A stretch of 64,000 nt of DNA, taken from NCBI GenBank assembly GCA_022496185.1, contig WTXG01000004.1, forward strand, positions 558,001 to 622,000, written 5' to 3'. The notes under the pieces were generated by a model. That model was not told where the DNA came from. It saw only the letters and a program-made list of their open reading frames with translations, and did not search any database. Position numbers and translations under genes: made by a program. Position 1 is the first letter of the stretch. Each line of letters begins with the position of its first letter. Below, piece after piece: positions 36,485 to 48,152 of the stretch. This DNA is from Multifurca ochricompacta (lineage: Eukaryota; Basidiomycota; Agaricomycetes; Russulales; Russulaceae).

Positions 36485-38986
36485 ATGCTTGGTGTACAGA
36501 ACTCTATATCCCCCGCTCCCGTGTCTAGGTTACAGTTCCCTCATAATCCCTCCTCTACCGATCTCTTTCAAACCCCGCCTTCGCCCTCCAGCTTTCAGTC
36601 CGCCTCCTCACCGCAGGTTCATCAACCTACTTTCCAGAAAGATCAACCCTTCTCAGCTCAACAACCTATACAGGATCGACAACCAGATCAACCTCCCTCA
36701 ACGCCTGCTCAGCCCCAAAGCGCTGCCCCTCCCACGACTCAAGCCTGTGCTAACTGTAAAGCCACCACTACGCCGCTATGGCGCAGAGATGCCGAGGGTA
36801 AACCCGTCTGCAACGCCTGTGGTCAGTCTTTCTTTCCATTTCCTTTCCATTTCACGTGTATGGAACTCCCTCTCCCTAACACATCCCCTCCACGTGTCCA
36901 ATGTGTCGAGTGCACGTCAAGCAATGCTTGTGTCGCACGGACGATCTCTTTCGCCTTTATACTGGATCCAATCTTCTCTTTCTTCATATCTCATTGTCTC
37001 GGCTATGCTGACGTGCCTTCGTCGCTCTCCTATCCGCATGTTCTCAATCAACAATCGCACTTTCCCTGACACGCGTATGCTCACAATGATCTTAAACAGG
37101 CCTCTACTTCAAATCAAAAGGCAGCAGTCGTCCCCCGGATCTTGGTCGGTCAGGTTCAACTCGCGCCTCTTCGACTTCCGCCACTCATCCCGCAGCCACC
37201 GGCGACGGAACAGCAGCGCTGCCCAGTCGGCACATGACCCATACCCCACCGTCGCTACTCACACCTGCAGCCTCACCGGCCCTCGAGTCCTCTATTCAAA
37301 ACCAGTTCTCTAACCCATCCGCACCTCATCTTTCAGGCGGTACTTGTCCTGGTGACGGTCGCTGTGACGGTACTGGTGGTACTTCAGCTTGTTCCGGTTG
37401 CCCTACGTACAACAACGCGCTCAGTGCTCGCTCCGAAATGGACTCTGCAAAGCCCATCAATCCCGCGTCTCCTTCTGCTCAGCCTTCAGCTGACCAGCAA
37501 CAACAATCTCCCGACTCCCCCGAGGGCGGCGCTGGCCAAGGCGCGCGGGGTCGTAATGGTCGTGCGGCGCCCGTCGGTGCACTTTCGTGTGCTAACTGTG
37601 GAACGTCGACGACACCCCTTTGGCGTCGCGACGACGTTGGAAACAATATTTGCAATGCTTGTGGTGCGTCTTCAGTTTATTTTCAGGTACTTCCCCCTCG
37701 CTTGCACCGAATGTCGTTATCGCCGTCAGTGCTGCGCTGGCACGTTCTCACGAGGCGGAGATCGAACTTATCTTATCAGATTATGCAATCCCGTTGCCGT
37801 TGTCTTGTCACCATGTCTCCATCATATCACGGCGTTGTCTGATAACGACTGTGGGCTTTCCCAAACTCCGTGTTGGCTGCCCCAATCAATACGGTTGTTC
37901 CGTATTCTGCTTTCCCACCTTCTTTCCCCTCTTTTTTTTTTTTGTCTCACCTGTCATCATTCTCATAAACAAATAAACCTAACCTTTCCTTGTACGTTTA
38001 GGCCTATACTTTAAGCTTCACGGGACACATAGGCCGAACAGTATGAAAAAGACTGTTATCAAACGGCGTAAACGTGTTCCCGCAGCTGGTCCTGTTGGTC
38101 GGCTCTCGGACCAGGCCGCTGCAGAAGCTCTCGTCTCTGTCGGACGTGGCGTGCACGCTGGCACCGGTGATGAGGATGATGATGAGGAAGACTCACCCGA
38201 ACCCAAGCGCAAGCGCTCGCGCCGTTCGTTCCCACGCACGAAGCGGGGTGGAAAGGACAAAGGAAAGGACGGTGACGATGAAGAGGGGGGAGAGAGCGAG
38301 GCTCAGCAGAGCTGGGAGATGGCAGATGTGCCTCGTCCCGGTTCGCGTGGTGGCTTTGTTCACCCCCCTCACCCATTCAACGTCACTGGCGGATTCGAGC
38401 TACCGCCTCTTGGCTCCGCACTCGGACCGGGCACGGACCTGAGTGGCGTCTTGGCAGGGTACGTCGCGGCCAAAAGCGCCTTCCACGGCTCTGCGAGCTA
38501 CATTCGCTCGGGCAGTGGAGCTCCTAGCCGCACGCACTCTCCCTTGCAGGGCGCAGCCGCTGGGTATGCTTCCGTGGGAGGGTACGGGTTCCCGCGTGGA
38601 CACTCGCCCGTACTGATGAGCGGCGTTGTGCCAACGGTATCTGAGCTCGAGCGGCATTATTATGAACTGCATGAGCATCGGAATGGGCTTTTGGAGTTCC
38701 TTGCGCGCACGGAACGGCTCATATCGGTGTCAAGAGAGGCTTAGATGAGATGCGCGGCTCGTCCGAGGGCACAACGCAACAGCAGCAACAACCCCAACAA
38801 CAGCAACAGCAACAGCAACAGGCATCAGACGGCCAGGCCCAATCTCAAAATGAGGGACCGAATAGCGGACCGGCACCAAGTGTGCCCCTTCAACTCACGC
38901 GGAGTTCACCTGGCTCCCCTGGAAGTGGACGCGAGACCGTGTGGCCCGTGTCTACTGCTACAGCCGCGGAGAGCGCGCGAGATTAA
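36485..38986 (+). CDS. Double-finger GATA factor of the SreA/Urbs1/Fep1 iron-repressor type
   Basis: Members of this family repress siderophore and iron-uptake genes when iron is replete. Three exons (36485-36821, 37100-37663, 38002-38986), about 628 residues. Finger 1: [20 protein letters not shown] then [16 protein letters not shown]. Finger 2: [20 protein letters not shown] then [16 protein letters not shown]. Both introns interrupt the same codon of the finger (CNACG), and between the fingers lies the family's hallmark cysteine cluster [20 protein letters not shown]. The second finger is followed by the basic [12 protein letters not shown], an acidic/basic stretch, and a C-terminal coiled segment [20 protein letters not shown]. 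One base is missing at 38726-38727, shifting the last 85 residues ([10 protein letters not shown] and a Gln-rich end). Which iron-repressor name applies cannot be decided from sequence alone. Confidence 0.9.
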
Positions 38987-40033
38987 GGAATGTGGAGGTG
39001 ATTATTTGACTATCACTTCCCCTTCTGCCTCCCCTCCCCCCTCTTTCTTTTTTTCTCTATTTTGCTTTGCTTTGTTGGTTTGATTCATTATTTGCTGTGC
39101 ACATTTTGTATTGGTGAGATTGAAATACGTTCTTTTTTTTAATATTGCTATGACTTTTGGACTCGCTCTTCCCCGTATATATTGTTTTTTGTCTGTTACC
39201 TATTTTCCTTGTTTCGTTCGTTCGATTATTTGCTCTCTTTGGCTTGCGATACTATTCTTTACATTATACGTATGTTCGGGCGATGGCCGTTCTGCAAAAC
39301 AGATGGCTAACGCTATTTCTCCCCTGGTGGACGCTTTATCTCTGATAGTGATCTGTCTTTTTCTTTTCTTTTTCTTTTTTTTAATTTCTTCTTTCTTTGT
39401 CTAAACAGGGGAGGATCGCCTATATAGTTTGAAAAAATAGTTTGTGTTTGTTATTATTTGTTGGTTGATAGGCCGGTCACCAAAACAAAGCAAAATAAAA
39501 CAAAAACAAAAAAAACACATGGTAATTGCACTATCTAAAACAAACAAATAAACAAACAAACAAATCAAATTAAATAACAATTCAATTGACACGTGAAAAG
39601 TGACGAAGGCGTAAGGCAGGGAAGCAAGGGGGGGGCCAGGGAACAGGGAAAAAGAGTGAAAGTGGAAGAAGAGGTAAGTGAGTGAAAGAAAGAGTGAGAG
39701 ATGAGGCTTAGCTAGAGCCTGTCACCGTCACCATCACCATCACCTTCACCTTCACCTTCATCTTCATCTTCACCCTCACCCTCACCTTCACTTTCACCGT
39801 CAGATCATTCCTTCTTCACTCCATCTTATATCTTACATCTTACATCTTTACATCTTACATCTTTCTTTCATCTTTCCTTCCCTTTCATCATCATCATCAT
39901 TCATCATCATCATCATCTTCTTTACTTTACCTCCATCACCTTCTTTTACCTCCTTATCTCCTCATTATTCCCTTCTTTCAGAGACAGAGACAGAAAACAA
40001 AGGAGCGTTTCACTTTAGCCATTCCAAGTCATT
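38987..40033. other. Intergenic, OPI1 upstream region
   Basis: About 1.05 kb. The first 600 bases are T-rich with C/T runs (GATA-factor 3' region), followed by a CAC/TTC hexamer tract and CAT repeats up to the OPI1 start codon. Open frames at 39111-39404 and 39401-39592 are hydrophobic artefacts of T-rich DNA. Confidence 0.5.
39721..39800. repeat. Hexamer-type repeat (CACCNT / CTTCAC)n
   Basis: About twelve imperfect 6-bp units (CACCAT, CACCTT, CATCTT, CACCCT variants), all pyrimidine/A, 230-310 bp upstream of OPI1. CAT repeats follow at 39880-39920. Probably a transcribed leader or promoter microsatellite. Confidence 0.8.
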
Positions 40034-42212
40034 ATGACGGCTGCCACCCAGCTCGAACCTCTCAACTCACGCTCAATTCGAGATGAGGATGAGAGTGTAC
40101 GCATTGCCATTAGAGCTCTTGGCGATATGCGCAACGGTACCCTACTACACTCCCCCACTTCACATGCCCCGAGCATCAATTGTACGCATATTTTTCATAA
40201 TCCACAAGTCCATCTCTTACTCACACTCACCTTCCTCCAGCCTTTCAACCTACCCCTGCACTCTCTATAGCTTCTTCATCCAACTCTCCAACTCTCACAA
40301 GCCCAACCCTTGCTTCCGAGGACCCAGAGATGGACTCAGAAGAGGCGGACTTTGTTGCACGTGTTTCTACTTTCCCTGTCGTGAGCACCGCCATCAGAGC
40401 GTATGAGCAAAGCAAGGCTAGCTCTCGTGTTGTAAAGGCGCGTTTGATGCTCAATTTCCCTGAGTGCTACCGAACGACTGACTTAAGGGTTTATCTAGTA
40501 TGGCGCAGAGATGATGGAATCTTCCATGAAGAGTATATCACGGCCCGTCATCGACCGATTACCGGTCACTTCTCTCGACGAGTTTGCTTGCCGGCAACTC
40601 GACCGGGTACGTACCCTTCCCTCTCTCTCTCTCTATCTTTTCATTTTATTTCCCATATCGGTTCTGCCCTTCCCTTAACTTCATGTTTATCTTTGTCCTC
40701 ATTCTCGGTTAGCTCGGGCGCTATGGCGCCGGCACGCGGCGTCCATCAAGCGTAGATGCAGATGAGCGTAGCACAAGCGTCGAACGCGAGCGCAAACGTG
40801 GGCGCAGCAGCCGCGAGTCAGGTCTACAGATACGAGATGTGAGCATGGCGCGGGGCTCTGTAGACCGAGATTTCTCACCGGGTAGATGTCTGACCAAACT
40901 CCGTTCCACGTCCGCGCCGCCAGTCTAACTCTCTTTTTGTTTCCTCTACCCCCTATCATATCATTAGAACCAGAAAAAGAGGCGCCGACAGAAAGCCTGG
41001 AAGAACAACAAGTCGTACAGCGGAGTCGATGGCAGGCCGTTTTACTCGAGGCGGGTGGCATCAGCGCCGCTGTGAGCGAGGAGAGCATGAGGCGACTCAA
41101 ATATTGTTTGCAATGGTTGCAGGTTGGTAACTGTCTCAATGCACGCTATTTCTTGCGTGTTCCCCACAGGATCTTACTATAAGCTCGGTTTATAGTACGC
41201 GACAACGCATATCGATGGTCAAATCTTGATTTTGCGCGACTTTATCGCCTCACTCCAACCGCCGCCAGACTCACCACACGCGCTCAATCCCGATGCGCTC
41301 ATATCCCAAGAGCGTATGCGCCAACTCACAAACATCAAGCGAGACGTCGTTGCGACCGTACGCCAGGTCGTCGATGTCCTGTCCAAGTATGCAGGCGGTA
41401 CACTTCCGGAGCCCGCACGCACACGTGTGCGCGGTTTTATCCTCCATCTGCCACAAGCCTGGGCAAGCGCTGCACGTCGGGAAAACGTCGCCCCCACACC
41501 CCTCCCCACTCGTGGACGCGGTTCGACGAGAAGAAGCGCCCGCCGAACGAACGCGAGCGGGGCAGGAGAGACCTCGCGTCCTGCTTCACCCACGAACACA
41601 ACCACCCCATGGCACCTGCGACAAAACAGTGCGGGTTCCAGCGGTACCCCAGCTGCCGTCCCACCCACCGCAGGTTCAGCAAAGCAAGCTGCACAGCGCA
41701 TCCTTGCCCTTGCCACTGAGAGTCTTGATATGATGCGCGGCGTGACTGGTGTCGTGAAGGATTCGCTTGATCGCGCTGATGCATGGGTCGAACGTCTCCG
41801 TGTTATCGGGCTACAGCGTAATGCCGCAACCGACACGGACGCCAACTCAACTCTGGGAAGCCCGTTTCCACCTTTAGACCTGATGACCCATCGCTCCCCC
41901 GGGGGTGCTGGTGAGAGCGTTGCGACTAGCGCAGCAGGTACCCCTGCGAGCGACCATGCGACGCTACCCTCGCTTAGTCCCATTGTACGTCCGGCGACGA
42001 CCTTATCATCTTCATCCTCTTCGTCGTTGCAGGACACGCTCTTTGCGGACCATCACGCGACGGGGATTGGTCGGCTAAGTTTGTCCGGAAGTTCACCATC
42101 AACACCGAATAAGAAGGATATGTTTACAGAAGAAGGAGAACGCGGTAGCACGCCCAAGGCGGGAGCTCTTGCACATGAGGGCTCGCCAGCCATGGAAGTT
42201 GATGACGAGTAA
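40034..42212 (+). CDS. OPI1: Opi1-family transcriptional repressor
   Basis: In yeast, Opi1 represses phospholipid-synthesis genes and is held at the ER by phosphatidic acid. Six exons (40034-40136, 40241-40437, 40499-40606, 40713-40881, 40968-41122, 41196-42212) give an intact 582 residues. The Opi1 block reads EADFVARVSTFPVVSTAIRA, YEQSKASSRVVKYGAEMMES, ISRPVIDRLPVTSLDEFACR, QLDRLGRYG; a second conserved block is RRLKYCLQWLQYATTHIDGQ. The N-terminus (DESVRIAIRALGDMR) is also conserved. A basic ERERKRGRSSR lies mid-protein and the tail is Ser/Thr-rich and acidic at the end. Intron 2 (40438-40498) has a GC-AG border; a GT six bases upstream would delete the conserved VK. I saw no FFAT motif. 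Whether it controls the same genes in a basidiomycete is unknown. Confidence 0.92.
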
Positions 42213-43553
42213 GTGTACTGGAGAGGGATGGGTTTTTCTTGCTGTATTTATTTCGACGCTGTCTTGTTCGTGACCGCTCATTCTCTCTACTCCTTTCTGT
42301 TATTTTTTTACCCTTTGCTCATGAATGTGTATGGCTTGATTGTCTTATTCCAACTCTCTTTTGATTTTCCTTGTCGCTCTCCTAGTTTCCTAGTTTTCGT
42401 TTTTCCCTCCTTGTCTACGTCGCGTTTTCTTTCTTTGCTCTTCCATACTTTACTGTGCGATAACTATATGTTGGGTTGCGGCTCCCGGTACTGACGCCTG
42501 GGGGTGTAGTATTTACTGGATGTGTGTGAACACATGGACTTGTATACAATAATCGTATACTTCATCACCCATTTTCATCACCTATTATCTGGCCTTCATA
42601 CTCGATCGCTAGGGACAGCGAAACCATGAGTCTCGAATTCATGGGTGCATGAAGGAGGAGAGAAGCCAGAATCTCGGCGCTCGCGGTACTACCGATAATA
42701 TAGGATATTACCATCAACATCAACAAGAGAACCCCCACCCTTATACGAGTTTGCCGCCGCAGGATTTTCCACGGCCATGACAGCGTGCAACGACGCATGC
42801 ATGCAAAAGTCCATAGTAAAGCGCGCCAGTGAACTGTTTGTGGATTGATCGATAACGAAGCGCGCAGCCAGCCTCGAGGACAGTGACGGTGCTTTAAGTT
42901 TATTTTATTTTAATTTTTTTTCCCTTGAGTAGAAAGTTTCTAGTTCAAGTTGCCGCTGCTGTGACTACTGCGCTGCGATTGCTACTATTGTCGGGAGATC
43001 GATCGCGGGGCAAAGGGTGCGGAACCTGGTGATGGACCACCATATATCATGGTACGCGCAATCACCGCTACTGAGAAGCGTCAGGCAAGGCTGGGTCAGG
43101 GCGGAGAAGACTGGTAATGGGGGATGAGGAATGAGAAATGAGAAATGGAGATCGTATGATGCCAGTGTACTCAGTGCCACTACTCGCGGCGTCAACGACA
43201 TCATCATCATAATACTTGCCGTTGGCTGTACGCTCCCGGAGAGGTGATTCGACTCACATACATAATAATAATCCTGCTAGCTTTCCTTTTTATTTTATTT
43301 TATTTAAAAAAAAGAGAGAGAGAGAAACATGCGTAATTCATTTATTGGACTTCTTATCGCAAACGCGCATCGCATCATGGCAATCTCAACGCGGACGCAC
43401 ATACACACACACATCTACAACACCCATGGATTCATGCGCATACGCATGTACACGCGGAGGAGCGATAAATCCGGGCCTGAAAATCTATCACTGGGATTTG
43501 GTGCAAGAGGGGGGAGGAGGGGGAGGGGGAGGGGGGAAAGTAATTTGTATAAC
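42213..43553. other. 1.3 kb intergenic region between convergent OPI1 and MMS2
   Basis: Holds the two 3' ends. T-rich after OPI1, A/T tracts near 42900, a T/A run near 43285-43312 and a G-rich purine tract at 43505-43540 just before the MMS2 stop. No gene supported. Confidence 0.5.
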
Positions 43554-44269
43554 TTAGAATGTCGAGCCCTCAGGGGGTTGTGGAAGCTTGCGATTGGTAA
43601 ATGATGCCATTTCTCTACAAAACCAAATATTGTCAGGGATAAAAGGGGGTCAGGGAGAAAGTACGAACCGACGGATCTCGACGAGGACGGTCTCAATGCT
43701 GCTATTGCGATTCCAGCTGGAGAGCACGGGTAGCTTGTTTGGGTCAACTGTGCCGTCAGATTGCGAGACGAACGGGAGGTTGACGTGTGAGATGAATTGG
43801 ATAGTCGGTGGTCTATCTGGGTATTTCTCGCCGCAGTAAATCTTGAGAGAGTAGATGCGGTTCTCGTGCACGGTCTGTAGGTAGCGCCAAAGCCAAAGCG
43901 AGACGAGGTGTTTGTGTTTGTCGAGGCGTCAATGCGATTACATTACCGTGTGAGTAAATGAGAGAATGAAAGAGAGAGAGTAAGAGGAATGGAGTGACGC
44001 ATGTGCGTGCATGTGGGGGTGCGTGTGGGTTGAGGGGATTACGAGAGTGGATGGGAGGGGTACGTACGTGTCCTGGACCAATGATAGTGCCGTTCCAGTT
44101 GGACATGAGGATATCATCGCTGTCCTCGAGGCCATAGGAGCACGATCCGTCACCGATGCCCTTCTCACCTTTCTCGAGTTCCTCTAGTAGACGGAAGTTG
44201 CGTGGAACTGTTGAGATGAAAGGATTAGTGTTTGTTGAATAGGTGTAAAGGGTACACACCCTTGGCCAT
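43554..44269 (-). CDS. MMS2: Ubiquitin-conjugating enzyme variant Mms2
   Basis: Mms2 is a catalytically inactive E2 variant that pairs with Ubc13 to build K63-linked ubiquitin chains in error-free DNA-damage tolerance. Four exons (44260-44269, 44068-44207, 43669-43874, 43554-43614) give 138 residues, the normal size, with all phases correct. It begins [20 protein letters not shown], continues [20 protein letters not shown] and [20 protein letters not shown], and ends [14 protein letters not shown]. As expected for the family there is no active-site Cys at the E2 position ([17 protein letters not shown] region). The first coding exon is only 10 nt. It is divergent from HSE1. Confidence 0.95.
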
Positions 44270-44760
44270 GGTTGGTAGAAAAGAGGAAGAGTATATATTG
44301 TCGTCGTCGCCGTCGTCGTCTATGATATGATTATTGATCCTTTGACCTTGGCCTCAGCCTCAGATTTCGATAGCGGGCCGGTTCCGATTCCCGGTCACCG
44401 CACCGCGATACGACTACGACTACGATACGATCAATTATTATTATTAGCTTTAGTTTAGTTTTTTTTTAATTAAAAATAAAAACAAAAATAAAAACATTGG
44501 GATGTTGATTGAAAACCGAAGTTATTTGGAGGAGAAGGAAGAAAAAGAGAGAGAAAGAGAGAGAGAGATATACGTTTCGTTATTTAGCGCTTGATTTGGT
44601 CATCCCCCATCGCATCTCATTTCTGCTCTCCTCTCATCCCCATTTAATTAATTTCATTTCTTTTCGAATCTCTCCGCAGCAGCGATAAACATCATTATAT
44701 CCTCAACTCTTTCTCAATCAATAATCAAGTCGTAACCTCATTCGATACGGTCATAGTCCT
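44270..44760. promoter_or_regulatory. Divergent promoter interval MMS2 / HSE1
   Basis: 491 bp between divergent start codons. It contains CGTCGT triplets near 44305, an A/T tract at 44450-44495 and a GAGA tract at 44545-44570. Both promoters must lie here. Confidence 0.5.
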
Positions 44761-47597
44761 ATGTTCAAGTCCACACCAGCGAATGCTTACGACGACATCG
44801 TCGGTGAGTAGATCGACAGTGTTTTCTCTTTCCCCAATTTTACGCTCATCGGTTTTCAACCAAAAGTTAAAGCTACAGACGAGACTCTGACTAACGAAAA
44901 CTGGGAACTCATTCTTAATCTGTGCGATAAAGTTCTGGATGAGAAAGAGCAGGGGTGAGTGAGTCCCATGCGCATTTTGCTCCTTCCTTGATTATTACGT
45001 GCGCATTCGCTCGATCTCTTCCTAGCGCACGGAACGTCATTGCGGCCGTCCTCAAGCGCCTTTCTCACCGAAACCCAAATGTGCAACTATATTCCCTAAC
45101 GCTCACAGAGTCGCTTTCGAAAAACTGTGGAAAGGAACTCCACAGCGAGATTGCATCGAGAGCCTTCACCCAAGCATTGGAGAAATTAATCACCGATCGC
45201 GTGCGTAACCTTTGTATCCCCTCACTTATGAAGCTTCCGACAACCCCCTCCTGTCGTATAGACCACCCATGACAAGGTCAGGCGTAGAGCCTTGATGCTC
45301 ATTGCTATGTGGGCCCAGGACTTCGAGAATGACCCAACTCTTGGCATCATGGAGGAATGCTATGACAGCCTCAAGACAAAGAGTACAAATCTGCTTTCTT
45401 CCCACCTTCATCTTATTCTCATCTGTCTTTGACAGGTTACAAATTTGAATCTGTTGAGGAACCTCCACCCCGTGACGATGATGAAGCACGCAGACGCGAA
45501 GAGGAAGAGCTCCAGCGTGTCCTCGAACTCTCTATGCAAGACAAGGGCGGTCGCAGGAACTGGAACGAATACTCTCTTGCGTCATCAAGCGGTGCAGGTG
45601 GGTCGGGCTCCCAAGCGAGTACAGCTTATCAGCCTGTCAGCGCGTCCTCTTCCGCTGCTCCCGCGCGCCAGCCTTCGTACTCCAGCGGCTACGTCCCATC
45701 CACCGAGGCTCATGCTCAAGCTACGCCTGCCGCCGTGGAATCTTCCCCTTCTTCCAGTACAGTGCCAACGTCGCCCACTCCCTCTGCAGAAGTGTATGGC
45801 GTGACGCGCGTGCGCGCTCTGCACACATTCGAACCCACTGAGCCCAACGAGCTTGCATTTGAGAAGGGAGAGATAATCAAAGTTGTCAACCGTGAATATA
45901 AGGATTGGTGGCGAGGTCATCTCAGGGGTCGCACTGGAATCTTCCCCGTCAACTATGTCGTACGCTTTCATCACCCTCCTTCACTTTTCCAGTGCTCACC
46001 CAGTGGCACGTAGGAACCTCTTCCGGAACCCACGCCTACTGAACTGGCGGCTGAAGCACAGCAAGAAGCCGCCGTATTCTCGCAGGCTGCCAACGTCGAT
46101 CAGTTGTTGACCATGTTGCGCACTCTGGACCCCGCCAAAGATAACCTTGCGGATAATGAGGAAATACAAGAGCTCTATCGGTCGTGTATGACCCTCCGAC
46201 CGAAGATTGTCAAGTTGATTGATAAGTACAGCCAGAAGCGCGGTGCGTATCTTCGCCAGACAAAAAGCTATTGTGGGGGCTAACAATTTATCTCCATCCC
46301 ATCTCTGCAGCTGACCTTGTCTCGATGAACGAGAGCTTCGTCAAAGCTCGCACAATATTTGATCGCATGATGGAAGAAAGCCTTGCACGTCATAGTGAAT
46401 GTATGTACTTTGTTTCATCTCTCCGGTATCTTCCCGCGCTGATGTTGGCGCCTTGATATAGACTACGAACAACAACGTCCGGCTTATGCGCAACCTCAAT
46501 CCACCTTTCCACGCGCCGAGTCGCGCGTACAGGGTCATCAGCAAGCGCCTGGATATGGTCGGCCAGCGGACCAACCGCAGGCATATGGATGGAACCCGAG
46601 TGTATATGATCAATCAAATTATAACGCGTTCCCTACACCCGCCCCTGTGTCTGCCGCTGCGTATTCACAACCGCAGCAGAGTGGTCCCATTCCGGACCCA
46701 GGGGTCAGTCTGCGACGCAATCCTTCATATGGCGCTTCCCAACCGCAAGCGCAACCCCAGGTACATCCTCAGCCGCAGCAGGTGCAACAGGTCCCACAAC
46801 CTCAGTCACAGACTGCATACGTGCAACCATACCCTACGCATGACAACCAAGGGGCGTCGTATTATCCTCAGCCACAATCCCAACAGGTAGAGTCTCCGGC
46901 TCAATCTGTAGGACAGCCTCAGACCCAGCAGCTTCAAGTCCAATCTCTGCAACAGCCTCACACACAAGTCCAGCCGCATCCCCAGACGCAGGTATCCATC
47001 CAAGCACAACCCCAAACGCAGAACTTGGTACAATCGCAAGCCCAGGCTCAACCCCAAACGCAGACACAGCACTTACCAACACAAGCGCCCGCCCAAGCCC
47101 AGACACTACCGCAGACGCAGACGCAACCACAACAGGAGCAGCAGACAATGATGGGCCCGCCATTCGTCTTTGACCCAACTGCGACATACCCGGACCAGAA
47201 TGTCCAAGCATGGGCAAATTATTATGCCCAGGGTGGGACAGATCCCACCGGGTCGGTGTACTTTATATCCGTGCCTGGCATTAATTCTCCACTCGCCACC
47301 ACAATGCAACCACAACCTCAAGAGAAGGGGGAGTTACATCAACAGCAGCAGCAGCAGCAGCAGCATCAACCAATTCTGGCTTCCTCAGCCTCCTCGCAGG
47401 AAGATCATGCGCAAGCTACTCAGCGCCAGAACTCATTGCCGAATCCCTATGTGTCGAACAATGGGGAGCCCGGCGACACAGTCGCCGGCTCCGCGAGCGC
47501 GGGCGCAACTCCAGGTGCCGGAGCGCATGCACCTTGGCAGACGTTGCAAGGGCAATTTGCGCAGATGCGCGTGGGTGAGCCGAGTGTTGGCGCGTGA
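44761..47597 (+). CDS. HSE1: ESCRT-0 subunit Hse1 (STAM homologue)
   Basis: Hse1 pairs with Vps27 on endosomes to sort ubiquitinated cargo into multivesicular bodies. Eight exons (44761-44803, 44867-44954, 45026-45200, 45262-45382, 45436-45959, 46014-46242, 46311-46400, 46462-47597), 801 residues, no frame problem. Order: VHS domain from about residue 10 (LTNENWELILNLCDKVLDEK, RNVIAAVLKRLSHRNPNVQL); a ubiquitin-interacting motif EEEELQRVLELSMQDK near 165; SH3 domain RVRALHTFEPTEPNELAFEK to DWWRGHLRGRTGIFPVNYV near 260-315; then the helical Vps27-binding core (LLTMLRTLDPAKDNLADNEE). The last 350 residues are a Gln/Pro-rich tail of QPQ-type repeats, much longer than the folded core needs. It converges on IST2. 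Confidence 0.95.
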
Positions 47598-48152
47598 GCA
47601 ATACTGTTCTTATGCGGATTCTCCTTCAACTCGTTTGACGTGGGGTGTATGTTTTCCCTTTTTTTTTTGTCGGGGAGGAAGGGGCCGGGGGATGTGTAAA
47701 CGAATCGATCGAAAGAGTGTGAAAGAAGATATTCTGGTAGCAGGGCTCTGGACTCGGAATACCCCGTCTCGAAGGCGAACGAATGATGACGAATGGTCAG
47801 TCGGACAGGCGAACGGCATTGACTAAGTATATGCTGTGTTTCTTATTTTTCATCCTTGCCTACGTGTGTCTAAATATTAAAAATTGAACGTGATGCTCTG
47901 GTGATCATGACATTTCAACACAAATGGAGGATGGCGTGACCGCGTTGCATCACGCGTAGGTGCAGTTCATTTGTTATCCCGAACACTATAGAACAGAACA
48001 ACCATCAGTAGAGTACAATAAGATGATATATCGCCCCTTGGGTCATACAATAAGCAAAAAAAAACATAAACATCAGCGGGACGTTACGTGAACATATCAA
48101 ATCTGCTTCTATATCTCCATCACATTCCTTCGCATATTCGCGTATTCGTAAA
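47598..48152. other. Intergenic between convergent HSE1 and IST2
   Basis: 555 bp containing both 3' ends, with a T10 run near 47659 and an A-rich region near 48055. No gene or structured element seen. Confidence 0.5.

Noticed and set aside
44360..44400. tRNA-like B-box sequence (GGTTCCGATTCCCGG)
   Set aside because: No acceptor stem, anticodon arm or A box at the proper distance; chance similarity in a promoter.
46486..47826. Overlapping open frames antisense and +1 to HSE1
   Set aside because: Shadows created by the QPQ repeats of the HSE1 tail.
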